This document shows, one piece after another, positions 1 to 8,800 of a stretch of 62,629 nt of DNA; within the stretch, counting starts at the first letter, position 1; each line of letters opens with the position of its first letter. Below the pieces are notes generated by a model, which saw only the letters and a list, made by a program, of their open reading frames with translations, was not told the origin of the DNA and made no database searches. Source of the DNA: an uncultured Pseudomonadota bacterium. GTDB lineage: Bacteria > Myxococcota_A > UBA796 > SXON01. Location: NCBI GenBank assembly GCA_903921785.1, contig CAIXRH010000116.1, positions 1 to 62,629 on the forward strand, in the 5' to 3' direction. The position numbers were made by a program, and so were the translations under genes.

Positions 1-576
1 ACCCCCCCGCCCGCGCCGCCCCCGGCCGCCCCGTCCGCCACCGGCGACATCGGCATCCCGGACTGCGACGCCTACGTGAAGACGGAGACGGACTGCCTCG
101 CGAAGATGGACCCCGCGGCGAAGGCCGCCACGGAGGCCGCCTTCAAGCAGTCGGTGGAGTCCTGGCGCATGGCAGCCTCCAACCCCGCCACCAAGGACGC
201 GACCGGCGCCGCCTGCAAGGCCGCCCTGGATGCGCTCGGCACCAACTGCGGCATGCCCGCAGGCATGACCATGCCGACCGGCGGCGCAGCTCCGGCGGGC
301 GGCGCGGCTCCGGCCGGCGGCGCGGCTCCGGCGGGCGGCACCACGGGCTCGGCGGCCCCGGCGGGTGGCACCACCACCACGACCACCGCAGCGGCGGGCG
401 GCGCGTCGGCCACGGTCACCACCAACGGCACGACCACCACCGTCACCACCACCACTCCCGACAAGAAGACCACCACCGTGAAGGCCCCGGTCGGTCAGGC
501 GCCCGTCACCACCACCTACGGTGGCGGCAAGGACGACGACAAGAAGGGCAAGGGCAAGGGCAAGAAGCACAAGTAA
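1..576 (+). CDS. Secreted low-complexity protein, C-terminal part (5' end outside window)
   Basis: The reading frame is open from base 1, so the true start lies upstream. The visible 191 residues begin with a Pro/Ala-rich stretch, then a compact segment of about 75 residues with four cysteines (in PDCD, TDC, AACK and TNCG). A run of APAGGA-type repeats follows, then a Thr-rich region and a Lys/Gly tail ending KGKGKGKKHK. The GTG at 76 is an in-frame internal start candidate, but the upstream frame has the same composition. The linker and basic tail suggest an exported, perhaps wall-associated protein, but I recognise no family. A GC-rich hairpin follows the stop. Function unknown. Confidence 0.6.
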   Translation, partial: TPPPAPPPAAPSATGDIGIPDCDAYVKTETDCLAKMDPAAKAATEAAFKQSVESWRMAASNPATKDATGAACKAALDALGTNCGMPAGMTMPTGGAAPAGGAAPAGGAAPAGGTTGSAAPAGGTTTTTTAAAGGASATVTTNGTTTTVTTTTPDKKTTTVKAPVGQAPVTTTYGGGKDDDKKGKGKGKKHK

Positions 577-585
577 GCCGGCGCC

Positions 586-610
586 GGGGCGGGGCCTCGT
601 GCTCCGCCCC
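586..610. terminator. Possible bidirectional hairpin between convergent genes
   Basis: GGGGCGGGGC (586-595) can pair with GCTCCGCCCC (601-610) around the loop ctcgt, with one G-T wobble. It lies in the 78-base gap between two convergent genes. No T-run follows on either strand, so it is at best a weak or factor-assisted terminator. Confidence 0.35.
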
Positions 611-654
611 GACCCTCCTCGGTTGCCCCACGTTGGCGCCGCGACGGGGTCCGC

Positions 655-1629
655 TCAGCCCGCGTGCGCCAGCGCGCCCAGCGCACGGCGGGTGAAAACC
701 GCAGCCATCTGCCGCCGCCACGCCGTGTCTCCGTGGACGCTCCCCTGCGGGCGCGTCTGCTTGTGCACGAGGTCCGCCACCGCGTCGATCGCGGCGGCGT
801 CCAGCGTGCGTCCCAAGAAGGCGTCGAGCCCCCGCACCGGCTTGGGCTGCGGGCTCACCGCCCCCACGACGATCTCCAGCGCCGTCGGGGTCGCGCCCTC
901 CCAGGTGCCGCAGACCGCCAGTCCCAGCTGCGGGAAGTCGATGCTGTCGCGGGTGCGAAGCTTGGTGTAGCTGCCCCGGAACCCGTCGCCCGGCAGCGGC
1001 ACGACGATCTCCGTCAGCAGCTCGCCCTTCTCCACCGCGAGGTGGTCCATGCCGTTGAAGCGGTAGAGATCGCGCAGCGCGAGCTCCCGCGTGCCCGAGG
1101 GACCGCGGAATCGGAGGCGCGCATCGAGCGCCAGGAGCACCGGCACCGTGTCGCTCGACTGGGTGGCCACGCAGGTCTTCGGCCCACCGACGACATGGCA
1201 CCACGTCCCCTCGGCCTTGAGGCAGTACCCAAGGGACCGCCGCCAGAACTCGGTCTGGTTGTAGAACATGCACCGCGTGTCGAGCATCACGTTGCCGCCG
1301 AGCGTGGCCATCGTCCGCAGCTGCGGCCCGGCGACGCTCGCCGCCGCCTCCGCCAGCGGGAGGACGAGGCGGCGCACGACCGGGTCGGCCGCGAGCACGT
1401 CGAGCCGCGACGTTGCGCCGATGACCAGGTCCCCGTCCCGCTCCACCACGCCGCCAGGGATGCCGGAGAGCCCCACCAGGACCTTCGGCGCGAGGAGCCC
1501 GTGCTTCACGTTGGGGAGGAGGTCGGTCCCGCCGGCGACGTACACCGCGCCGGGGTTGTCCTGCCAGAGGCGGAGCGCCTCGTCCCAGTCCCCCGCGTGG
1601 CGGTAGCCGAAGCCTTGCATCCGAAGCAT
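655..1629 (-). CDS. hcrB: 4-hydroxybenzoyl-CoA reductase beta-like subunit (FAD plus extra 4Fe-4S)
   Basis: This is the 324-residue FAD-binding medium subunit of a xanthine-oxidase-family molybdenum hydroxylase. The FAD loops AGGTD (residues 32-36) and TLGGN (109-113) are present. After the second loop come four cysteines at 120, 136, 144 and 153. Their spacing (15, 7 and 8 intervening residues) is that of the inserted 4Fe-4S ligands I recall for Thauera 4-hydroxybenzoyl-CoA reductase (Cys122, 138, 146 and 155). That cluster marks the subfamily that reductively removes the para-hydroxyl of 4-hydroxybenzoyl-CoA in anaerobic aromatic degradation. The ATG shares its A with the upstream gene's stop (TGATG), so the two are translationally coupled. 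No CoA ligase or ferredoxin gene lies nearby, so the substrate is inferred. Confidence 0.85.
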   Translation of the reverse strand: MLRMQGFGYRHAGDWDEALRLWQDNPGAVYVAGGTDLLPNVKHGLLAPKVLVGLSGIPGGVVERDGDLVIGATSRLDVLAADPVVRRLVLPLAEAAASVAGPQLRTMATLGGNVMLDTRCMFYNQTEFWRRSLGYCLKAEGTWCHVVGGPKTCVATQSSDTVPVLLALDARLRFRGPSGTRELALRDLYRFNGMDHLAVEKGELLTEIVVPLPGDGFRGSYTKLRTRDSIDFPQLGLAVCGTWEGATPTALEIVVGAVSPQPKPVRGLDAFLGRTLDAAAIDAVADLVHKQTRPQGSVHGDTAWRRQMAAVFTRRALGALAHAG

Positions 1630-4421
1630 CAGACACCTCCCGCGCGGATGGCCGCCAGCACCCGGTCGGGCGTGAACGGGATTCGTTTGAGGCGGATGCC
1701 CACGGCGTCCGCGATGGCGTTGGCGATCGCCGGGATGATCGGGTGCAGAGGGCCCTCGCCGGCTTCCTTGGCGCCGTAGGGGCCACCGGGGTCGATCGAC
1801 TCGACGATCTGGGCGATGAGGTCCGGCGTCTCCTTGGAGGTCGGAAGCCGGTAGTCGAGCAGGTTCGGGCCGGAGTGGAGGCCGCGCTCGTCGAACGTGT
1901 GCGCCTCCATGAGCGCCTCGGCGTAGCCCATGTAGACCGAGCCCTCGATCTGCCCTTCGACGATCTGAGGATTGAGCGCGCGCCCACAGTCGTGGGCCGC
2001 CCACACCTTCTCCACGCGCACGATGCCGGTCTCCGGATCGACGGTGACCTCGCAGACGTGCGCCGTGGCCGAATACGCTGGCGACGCCCCGATGGTGCCG
2101 CCGCGGTAGTCGCCGCCCACCTTGCGCGTGCGGTAGCCGCCGCTGGACGACAACGGCGTCCCCGCCGCCGCCTCGGCGAGCACCAGCGCCTCCCGGGCCG
2201 AGACCTGCCGCCCCGGCTCCTCGGCGTCCGCGTAGAAGCCGTAGCCCTTCTTCACGCGCTCCACCGGCACCTTCCAGGCCTTCGCCACCGCCTCGCGCAG
2301 CTTCGCGCCCATCGCCGCCCCCGCCTCCTGCGCCGCGATGCCGCACATGAAGGTGACCCGGCTGGAGTAGGAGCCGAGGTCCACCGGGGTGAGCTCGGTG
2401 TCGCCGGAGACGACGGTGATGTCATCCGGCGAGACCCCGGTCTCCTCGGCGATCACGTAGGCGAGCATGCCGTCGCTGCCCTGGCCGATGTCGTTGGCGC
2501 CACAGAAGACGGTGAGCTTGCCCGAACGGTCCGCGCGGACGAGCACGCCGGACTGGGGCATGTCGTTGGGGTAGATCGGGTAGGCCGTGCCCGAGATGTA
2601 CATCGAGGTGGCGACGCCCAGGCCCCGCCCGCGGGGGAGCTTGCCCCGGCGCTCCTTCCAGCCGCTCGCCGCCTCCACCCGATCCAGGCACGCGAGGAGC
2701 CCGGTGGAGGGCACCAGGAGGCCGTTGACGGTGCGGTCGCCGGCCACCACGGCATTGCGTCGCCGCACCTCGATGGGGTCGAGGCCGAGCTTGTCGGAGA
2801 GCTCGTCGAGCGCACACTCAAACGCGAACCGCGGCTGCACGCTGCCGTGGCCACGCTTGGGGCCGCAGCAGGGCTTGTTCGTGTACACCCGCCGGGAGCG
2901 GAAGTGGTAACTCTCGAAGCCGACCGGCCCGGTGAGCAGTTGCCCCGAGTAGTAGGTCGTGACCAAACCGAAGGAGTGGTACGCACCGCCATCGACGAGA
3001 ATGTCACTTTCGACGGCGGTGATGCGGCCGTCCTTGGTGCCCGCCACCTTGAAGTGCATGTCCATGGGGTGGCGACCGCGATGGGCGTAGAAAACCTCCT
3101 CGCGAGTGTAGAGGATCTTCACCGGCCGGCCCGCCTTCTTCGACAGGGCGGCCACGCAGAACTCCAGGTCGAACGGCTCTGACTTTCCGCCGAACGCCCC
3201 GCCGAGGACCGGCTGGATCACCCGCACCTCCTCCGTGCGGACGCCGAGCACCTTCGCCAGCTCGCGGTGGAGGTAGTGCGACACCTGCGTGGCGGACCAG
3301 ACCGTGAGCTTCCCGTCCGCAGACCACTGGGCGACCGCGCAGTGCGGCTCGATGGCGGCGTGGGTGCTCCCCTCGTAGAACCAGCGACCCTCCACCACCG
3401 CGTCCGCCTTGGCGAAGCCGGCGGGGACGTCGCCGAACGCGAGGTCGACCTCCTTGCAGACGTTGTTCTCCCACGGGCGGCCCTTCCAATCCACCTCGTG
3501 CACGAGGGCGGCGCCAGGGGCGATCGCCGCCTCCGCGTCCTTCACGATCGGGAGCGGGTCGTACTCCACGACGATCGCGGCGAGGGCGCGGTTGGCGGTC
3601 TCTTCATCCACGGCGGCCACCGCGGCGATCCCCTCGCCGATGTACCGCACCTTGCCGATGGCCAGCGCGGTCTCATCCGGCGTCCACGGGATGACGCAGT
3701 AGGCGGTGGGCAGATCGGCGCCGGTGACCACGGCGAACACGCCGGGCATGGCCGCGGCCGCGGACACGTCCACCTTCAACAGGCGGGCGTGCGCGTGCGT
3801 GGAGCGGAGGATCTTCCCATGGGCCATCCGAGGAAGCCGGATGTCGTCGGCGTAGATCGCCTCTCCGGTGGCCTTGGCGATGCTGTCCGCCTTGCGACCC
3901 CGGGCGCCGATCACCGAGAAGCCCTCGGCGGGCTCGCCGTAGCGCACCGGCACCTGCCGTTCACACCCGTTGGCGGCCAGCTTCACCGCGTCGAAGATCT
4001 TGGTGTAGCCGGTGCAGCGGCAAAGGTTGCCGGAGAGCGCCTCGCGGATCTCGGCGTCCGTGGGCTGGGGCGAGCGCGCGAGGAGCGCCTTGGCGCTGAG
4101 GATCATCCCGGGCTGGCAGAAGCCGCACTGGAGGGCCCCGGACACGTCGAACGCGCGCTGCACGGGATCGGGACCCTCCGGCGTGGACACGCCCTCGATC
4201 GTGGTGACCTCACCGCGGACGGAGTGCGCCAGCGTAAGGCACGCCAGGGTGGGCTTCCCGTCGATGAGCACGGTGCACGCGCCACAGTCGCCCTTGTCGC
4301 ACCCTTGCTTCGTTCCGGTGAGCCCCGCGCCGTAGCGGAGGGCCTCGAGGAGCGTCCACGCCTCGGGGACCGCGAGGGTCAGGTCCTCGCCGTTGACGCG
4401 CAGCTGGAGGAGAGACTTCAT
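1629..4421 (-). CDS. Fused 2Fe-2S and molybdopterin subunits, 4-hydroxybenzoyl-CoA reductase-like
   Basis: A 930-residue fusion of two subunits that are normally separate. Residues 1-150 are the small two-cluster [2Fe-2S] subunit (HcrC-like): C41, C46, C49 and C61 bind the plant-type cluster, and C99, C102, C134 and C136 the second. From about residue 170 it is the large molybdenum-cofactor subunit (HcrA-like), with AKATGEAIYADD, GGAFGGK, a GPKRGHG loop and a C-terminal GAKEAGEGP containing the base-type glutamate expected in the family. Electrons would pass between the Mo site, the 2Fe-2S clusters, and the FAD and 4Fe-4S of the next gene. A TA dinucleotide lies 10 bases before the ATG, suggesting a leaderless transcript. 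The gene is divergent from the next plus-strand gene. Family assignment is firm; exact substrate is inferred. Confidence 0.85.
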   Translation of the reverse strand: MKSLLQLRVNGEDLTLAVPEAWTLLEALRYGAGLTGTKQGCDKGDCGACTVLIDGKPTLACLTLAHSVRGEVTTIEGVSTPEGPDPVQRAFDVSGALQCGFCQPGMILSAKALLARSPQPTDAEIREALSGNLCRCTGYTKIFDAVKLAANGCERQVPVRYGEPAEGFSVIGARGRKADSIAKATGEAIYADDIRLPRMAHGKILRSTHAHARLLKVDVSAAAAMPGVFAVVTGADLPTAYCVIPWTPDETALAIGKVRYIGEGIAAVAAVDEETANRALAAIVVEYDPLPIVKDAEAAIAPGAALVHEVDWKGRPWENNVCKEVDLAFGDVPAGFAKADAVVEGRWFYEGSTHAAIEPHCAVAQWSADGKLTVWSATQVSHYLHRELAKVLGVRTEEVRVIQPVLGGAFGGKSEPFDLEFCVAALSKKAGRPVKILYTREEVFYAHRGRHPMDMHFKVAGTKDGRITAVESDILVDGGAYHSFGLVTTYYSGQLLTGPVGFESYHFRSRRVYTNKPCCGPKRGHGSVQPRFAFECALDELSDKLGLDPIEVRRRNAVVAGDRTVNGLLVPSTGLLACLDRVEAASGWKERRGKLPRGRGLGVATSMYISGTAYPIYPNDMPQSGVLVRADRSGKLTVFCGANDIGQGSDGMLAYVIAEETGVSPDDITVVSGDTELTPVDLGSYSSRVTFMCGIAAQEAGAAMGAKLREAVAKAWKVPVERVKKGYGFYADAEEPGRQVSAREALVLAEAAAGTPLSSSGGYRTRKVGGDYRGGTIGASPAYSATAHVCEVTVDPETGIVRVEKVWAAHDCGRALNPQIVEGQIEGSVYMGYAEALMEAHTFDERGLHSGPNLLDYRLPTSKETPDLIAQIVESIDPGGPYGAKEAGEGPLHPIIPAIANAIADAVGIRLKRIPFTPDRVLAAIRAGGV

Positions 4422-4431
4422 CCCGCGCGGC

Positions 4432-4433
4432 TA
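4432..4433 (-). promoter_or_regulatory. Putative leaderless -10 core (TA at N10) of the molybdenum hydroxylase operon
   Basis: On the minus strand GTTAGC ends 8 bases before the ATG, placing TA exactly 10 bases from the start. There is no Shine-Dalgarno sequence. It fits a leaderless promoter pattern seen at many genes in this window. Confidence 0.45.
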
Positions 4434-4453
4434 ACCCGGATAGGCTCCGGCGG

Positions 4454-5215
4454 ATGACCCTCGTGTGGCTCCTGCTCGCCGCCGCGCCGGACTCCGCAGT
4501 CCGCATTCCGACGGGCGTATTCCCCATGGGCGACGAAGACATGCCCGACGCGCGGCCCGTGAAGCGGGTCACCGTCTCCGCCTTCGCGATCGACAAGACC
4601 GAGGTCACCCTCGCGGACTACGAGCGATTCGCCACGGGGGCCGGGTGGAGCGACGACCGCTGCTGGTCCACCGAGGGGAAGACCTGGCGGCTCACCCACC
4701 CCACCGGCTCCGGGGCCACGGCCCGGGCGTCCGGGCGGCCCGGCGACCATCCGGTCGTGGCGGTGACCCTCTGGGAAGCGGAAGCCTACTGTGCGTGCGC
4801 GGGCGGCGCGCTCCCCACGGAGGCACAGTGGGAGCGGGCCGCGTGCGGCGTCGAGCCGAAACCTCCCCCGCCCGCCCAGGACTCCGGGGTGGCCTGGTGG
4901 TATGACGAGGGCAAGTACGGGAGCCTGCCCGGGGTGTACACCCATGCCGTCACCGTCACATCCCCGCCGAACACCTTTGGCCTGCTCGACATGTTCGGCA
5001 ACGTCTGGGAGTGGACCCGGGACACCTACCGTGCCGACGGCTACGCCAGCCTGGCGGCGAAGGACCCGATCGCCACGGCCGCCTCGCCCTGGCACACCAT
5101 CCGCGGCGGCTCCTACATGAACCTCCCGTCGTACGCTGGATGTTCGCACCGGGAGCCGATGCGCCCGGCCGAGCCCCGCCTGACGGTCGGCTTCCGCTGC
5201 GTGTACCCGCAATGA
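4454..5215 (+). CDS. FGE/SUMF1-fold protein, probably non-catalytic
   Basis: 253 residues. A short hydrophobic N-terminus (MTLVWLLLAAAP) suggests export, followed by a complete formylglycine-generating-enzyme-type fold. Signatures in order are a KTEVTLADYERF motif, PVVAVTLWEAEAYC, LPTEAQWERAA, GLLDMFGNVWEW, IRGGSY and the C-terminal GFRCV. True sulfatase-activating enzymes carry two redox cysteines just after the GGSY motif. Here that segment has only one cysteine (AGCSHR), so classical FGE activity is doubtful. Such domains often serve as ligand-binding scaffolds. The stop overlaps the next ATG (ATGA), and the following gene is a lipoprotein of the same fold, so the two probably act together in the envelope. 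A TA lies 11 bases before the start. Confidence 0.8.
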   Translation: MTLVWLLLAAAPDSAVRIPTGVFPMGDEDMPDARPVKRVTVSAFAIDKTEVTLADYERFATGAGWSDDRCWSTEGKTWRLTHPTGSGATARASGRPGDHPVVAVTLWEAEAYCACAGGALPTEAQWERAACGVEPKPPPPAQDSGVAWWYDEGKYGSLPGVYTHAVTVTSPPNTFGLLDMFGNVWEWTRDTYRADGYASLAAKDPIATAASPWHTIRGGSYMNLPSYAGCSHREPMRPAEPRLTVGFRCVYPQ

Positions 5216-6282
5216 TCGCGGCCCTTCTCCTGCTCGCCGGCTGCCCACAGACGACCGACACCCCCCCAGCCGAGCCCAAGCCCGGCCCGGGCGGACCCGC
5301 CGGGCCCGACCCCGGCCATGGGCCGGGAGGAGGGCCCCAGGGGCCGCCGCTTCCGGTGCAAAGCGGCCCGCCCGGCCCCCCGCCGGTGCCCAAGGTGCCG
5401 GTTGAGATCGTCCGTGGCACGGGGGGCTATGCGGGGATGCTCCAGGTGCCCGCCTCGTCGGTGCGCGCCGGCGGACGCCGCGGCGCCATGCGCCCGCCGC
5501 CGGGGAGCAAAGAGCTCCCGCTCCCGACCTTCACCTGCTCCGCCGACGAGATCGACCACGACCAATGTCCCGGTCTCGACCACGAGCCTCTCCCCTCCAA
5601 GCCTGTCCAGGTAGCCAAATTCTGGATCGACGAGTTCGAGGTCACCCGACGAGACTACGGAAGATTCCTTAGTGATACAGGGTATCGTCCGCCCCACGTG
5701 GAGGAGGAGTGGGCCGAGAAGGAGTGGAACTGGGATGGATCGACCCCGCCGGCCGGCACGGAGGACCACCCGGTCGTGCTCACGAGCTGGTACGACGCAC
5801 GGGAGTACTGCCTCTGGCGCGGCGCCCGCCTGCCCACCGAGGCCGAGTGGGAGCTCGCCGCGCTCGGCCCGGCCGACGACGAGTGGGCGTACCCCTGGGG
5901 CAATGACTACGCCGAAGGGAAGATGAACCGCGGCAAGGTGGAGCCGCCGAATTATGACGACAGCGACGGATATCTCACCACGGGGCCCGTAGGGAAATTT
6001 CCCGATGGAGCCAGCCGATATGGTGCGCAGGACATCTACGGCAATGCCTGGGAGTGGGTTGCCGACATCCGTATGCGGAATTGGGATGAGGTGCGGTTCG
6101 ACGACGAGGCAGCCTCCCGCGGGCCCTACACCACCACTCTCGGCCTCTATGCTGGCGCCCGAGGGTTCAGCTACTTCGCCGATCCGCGCATCAACCTCGC
6201 GATGGATCACAACGCGTTCCCCGTGGAACTCCGCCGGAAGACCAGCGGCTTCCGCTGCGCGAAGGACGCAGGACCGGAATGA
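5212..6282 (+). CDS. FGE/SUMF1-domain lipoprotein
   Basis: 356 residues. The start at 5212 overlaps the previous stop (ATGA) and gives a lipoprotein signal, MIAALLLLAGC, with Cys11 as the lipidation site. A long Pro/Gly-rich linker (about residues 12-70) leads to an FGE-type domain with EFEVTRRDYGRF, PVVLTSWYDAREYC, LPTEAEWELAALG, YPWGND, GAQDIYGNAWEWV and a C-terminal SGFRCA. The expected catalytic cysteine pair after the GFSY position is absent (FADPRINLAMD instead), so enzymatic formylglycine formation is unlikely. With the preceding paralogue and the following membrane SGNH protein it forms a three-gene envelope operon. Role unknown beyond the fold. Confidence 0.8.
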   Translation: MIAALLLLAGCPQTTDTPPAEPKPGPGGPAGPDPGHGPGGGPQGPPLPVQSGPPGPPPVPKVPVEIVRGTGGYAGMLQVPASSVRAGGRRGAMRPPPGSKELPLPTFTCSADEIDHDQCPGLDHEPLPSKPVQVAKFWIDEFEVTRRDYGRFLSDTGYRPPHVEEEWAEKEWNWDGSTPPAGTEDHPVVLTSWYDAREYCLWRGARLPTEAEWELAALGPADDEWAYPWGNDYAEGKMNRGKVEPPNYDDSDGYLTTGPVGKFPDGASRYGAQDIYGNAWEWVADIRMRNWDEVRFDDEAASRGPYTTTLGLYAGARGFSYFADPRINLAMDHNAFPVELRRKTSGFRCAKDAGPE

Positions 6283-8315
6283 AACAGGCGGATCGCCTCC
6301 TCGCTGGCCTCGCGGGAGCAGGCCTGTGTTTTTCCCTATGGTGGGGCTTCGCCGGCACCCGAGAGGAGGGCGTCGGCTCCGGGTGGACCCTCGGCCGGCC
6401 CGTGCTGGTGCTCTCGAGCGCGGCGCTCTCCGGCCCGCTCCGAAACGACCCCGCGTCGATGGACCTCTCGGGGAACCGCGCGGCCGAGGCGCCGAGCCCC
6501 CTGCGGATCGGCACCACGCTCACCCTCGACGCGACGCTCCCCGACGGCGGACAATTGCTGCTCCGCACCGGCCGCGTGCCGCGGGGCTCGGCGGCCCCTC
6601 AACACGGGCCCGGCGGCCCGGCGGGAGCAGGCCCGGGCGGGAACGGACCGATCGCGCGCGACAGCGGCGCGGGCGGTGATGACGGCAACGACGAGTCGTC
6701 CCCGACCCTCACCTTTGATCGTGGGCCTTCTGCCGCGCTGCACGGCACCGGCGGTCTGGTCTGCGACCCGCTGCCGATCCTCGACGGCGCGCTGCACGCG
6801 ACCGTGAAGGTCGCGCCCGACGGAGCCACCGTACGGGTCGGCGACCACGAAGCCCGGTGTTCGGGGCGTCGGCTTGAGGGACCGTGGATGTTGCGCTCGG
6901 GGGTGGAGCGGATCCACATCGCCCAGGTGACGAGCACCACCCCGTCCGGCACGACGGTGCTGCTGGGATCCGGCCCCTGGTACACCCGCGCGTGGGCCGG
7001 CGTACTCGCCGCAGCGCTTGGCGGCCTCGCCGCCGCGTTCGCCCCCCTGCCCCGCTCGGCGAGCGCTGCGCTGATCCCCCTGGCCTTGAGCCCGCTCTTC
7101 GCCCTCGTCCGCACCGGGCGGTGGCTTGAGTCGATGCGCCTCCTGGAGTTTCCGGAGGCCCTCGTGCCGATGCTCGCGGGGGCCATCCCCTCGGCGATCG
7201 CCGCTATCTTCCTGGTGGCCCGGCGACACACGCTGCGGAACACGCTCCTCGTCGGCGCGGCCCCACTCCTGGTGTCGCTCACCCTCTGGCTCCGGTACCG
7301 CGACGCCCGCGGGTGGAGCCTCCTCGCGGCGGCGTTCATCCCCCTCGCAGCGCTCACGTGGGCCAACGTCCGGAAGGTGCGCGGCCTCGGGCTGTGGTCC
7401 TGGGCGGCGGTGCTCCTGATGCTGGGGCTCGCCGAGACCGGGGTGCGGCAGACCCGCGTGGGCGACACCTGGGTGCGCACCGCCGGCTACGAACGCGCCG
7501 CGAAAGAGTTCCAGGAGCTCCTCGAGCTCCGGCAGTACCGCACGTACCCCTCCGAGGGGTTCCCGGTGAAACCACCGGAGCCGCGGCCGGGCGTCCACCG
7601 CATCGTGGCGTTTGGGGGCTCGAGCACCGGCGGTGCGTTCCAAATGGACAACATCGACCTGTTCTGGCCGAAGAAGCTCGAAGATCAGCTCGCATCGCCG
7701 GATTGGGAGGTGGTGAACCAGGGCGTAGGCGGATGGAACACGCTCCACATCCGCCTCTACGCGGAGAGCCAGCTGGCCCGCCTCGCCCCCGAGATCGTGG
7801 TGCTCTATGTCGGCCACAACGACCTGATGTCTGGGGGCGCGGCCACCCACAAGACGCTGCTCTCCCGCTACCAGGCGCCTCCCAATGCGACCTTCACCGC
7901 GGTGGACGACGCCCTGAACGCCTCGCGGCTCTTCGTCGGCTTCAAGTTCCTGCTCCTGAGCTGGCGGGGGGACTCCGCCGCCGCCGTCCCCCTCACGGAC
8001 GCCAGGGAGAACCTGGAGGAGATCATCACCCTCAGCAAGGCGATACACGCACATGTGTTGCTTGTATCAGAGGGAATGAACCCCGACGCGGCGCCCATGG
8101 TGCCGTACGCGAAGCTGGAGGCCGAGATCGCCGCCGCGACGGGAGAACGCGCCTTCGACGCCGCCGGAAAATTCGCGAAAGAGGCCGATCCCGACGACTT
8201 CCTCGACGACTGCCACCTCACCATCGGCGGCCACGAGCGCCTCGCCTCCTGGGTGCTGTCGGAGCTCCGTGCCGCGGGCTGGGTGGCCGGCGGCGACGCG
8301 CCCCCCGCGCACTGA
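6279..8315 (+). CDS. Multi-pass membrane protein with C-terminal SGNH/GDSL hydrolase domain
   Basis: 678 residues, starting in an ATGA overlap. One N-terminal membrane segment precedes a roughly 200-residue extracytoplasmic region with a Gly/Pro-rich low-complexity patch. About six hydrophobic segments follow (roughly residues 230-400). The SGNH hydrolase domain is residues 435-678: block I FGGSS with Ser448 as likely nucleophile, block III GHND with Asn514, and block V DDCHLT with Asp644 and His646. The catalytic set is complete, so this is probably an active esterase or O-deacetylase acting at the membrane face. The partners are two FGE-fold proteins, which suggests modification of a surface sugar or polymer. 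That role is inferred from context only. Confidence 0.75.
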   Translation: MKQADRLLAGLAGAGLCFSLWWGFAGTREEGVGSGWTLGRPVLVLSSAALSGPLRNDPASMDLSGNRAAEAPSPLRIGTTLTLDATLPDGGQLLLRTGRVPRGSAAPQHGPGGPAGAGPGGNGPIARDSGAGGDDGNDESSPTLTFDRGPSAALHGTGGLVCDPLPILDGALHATVKVAPDGATVRVGDHEARCSGRRLEGPWMLRSGVERIHIAQVTSTTPSGTTVLLGSGPWYTRAWAGVLAAALGGLAAAFAPLPRSASAALIPLALSPLFALVRTGRWLESMRLLEFPEALVPMLAGAIPSAIAAIFLVARRHTLRNTLLVGAAPLLVSLTLWLRYRDARGWSLLAAAFIPLAALTWANVRKVRGLGLWSWAAVLLMLGLAETGVRQTRVGDTWVRTAGYERAAKEFQELLELRQYRTYPSEGFPVKPPEPRPGVHRIVAFGGSSTGGAFQMDNIDLFWPKKLEDQLASPDWEVVNQGVGGWNTLHIRLYAESQLARLAPEIVVLYVGHNDLMSGGAATHKTLLSRYQAPPNATFTAVDDALNASRLFVGFKFLLLSWRGDSAAAVPLTDARENLEEIITLSKAIHAHVLLVSEGMNPDAAPMVPYAKLEAEIAAATGERAFDAAGKFAKEADPDDFLDDCHLTIGGHERLASWVLSELRAAGWVAGGDAPPAH

Positions 8316-8362
8316 GGCGCCACGGAACGCCTCCGTCGACGTGCTCCACCGCGCCGACACGC

Positions 8363-8364
8363 TA
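8363..8364 (+). promoter_or_regulatory. Putative leaderless -10 core (TA at N10)
   Basis: GCTACC ends 8 bases before the ATG at 8375, with TA exactly 10 bases upstream. The same GCTACCTT string precedes the lipoprotein gene that starts at 23765 on the minus strand. Confidence 0.4.
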
Positions 8365-8374
8365 CCTTGCCCCC

Positions 8375-8800
8375 ATGGACGAGCAGGAGTGGGATCAGCG
8401 GGTGGCACGGACGCGGGCCGAGGCGGCGGTCTTCCTGCCCTTCGTGGGGCGGTGGGTCGGCCAAGGGCGGGCGCATGGGGAGCCGTTCGAGGGCAGCCTG
8501 GAGGGCGCCGCGATCCTCGACGGCAGCTTCATCGAGGTCGTCGAGCGCTCGACCGGGCACGAAGACCGGTGCTTCTACCGTTTTGAACCTGAGGATGGAA
8601 GCCTCCGCGTCACCCACCTGCTCGCGGGGGCAACCCTACGGGAATATCCGGTAGAGCGCACGGAGAACGGGTTGGTTTGGGTCACCCCTCCTGGCGAGCC
8701 GGTGGTGGAGTGGCGCTTCGGCGCCGACGAGCTCCGGTGCGAGGTGCTCTGGCCCGGTGAGCCGGAGCCCGAGGTGGTGATGCTCTGGAGGCGCACCTGA
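8375..8800 (+). CDS. Small conserved-type protein, possible lipocalin-like barrel
   Basis: 141 residues, soluble, with no signal peptide. The N-terminal FLPFVGRWVGQGRAHGEPFEGSLEG, then paired strands rich in aromatic and acidic residues ending VVMLWRRT, resemble the small beta-barrel (lipocalin/DUF1579-like) proteins that begin with a GxWxGxG motif. That is a fold impression, not an identification. Its stop shares a base with the start of aroC (TGATG), so the two are probably co-translated. It is 59 bases from the preceding membrane hydrolase and has its own leaderless-type -10 site. No catalytic residues are recognised. Confidence 0.6.
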   Translation: MDEQEWDQRVARTRAEAAVFLPFVGRWVGQGRAHGEPFEGSLEGAAILDGSFIEVVERSTGHEDRCFYRFEPEDGSLRVTHLLAGATLREYPVERTENGLVWVTPPGEPVVEWRFGADELRCEVLWPGEPEPEVVMLWRRT

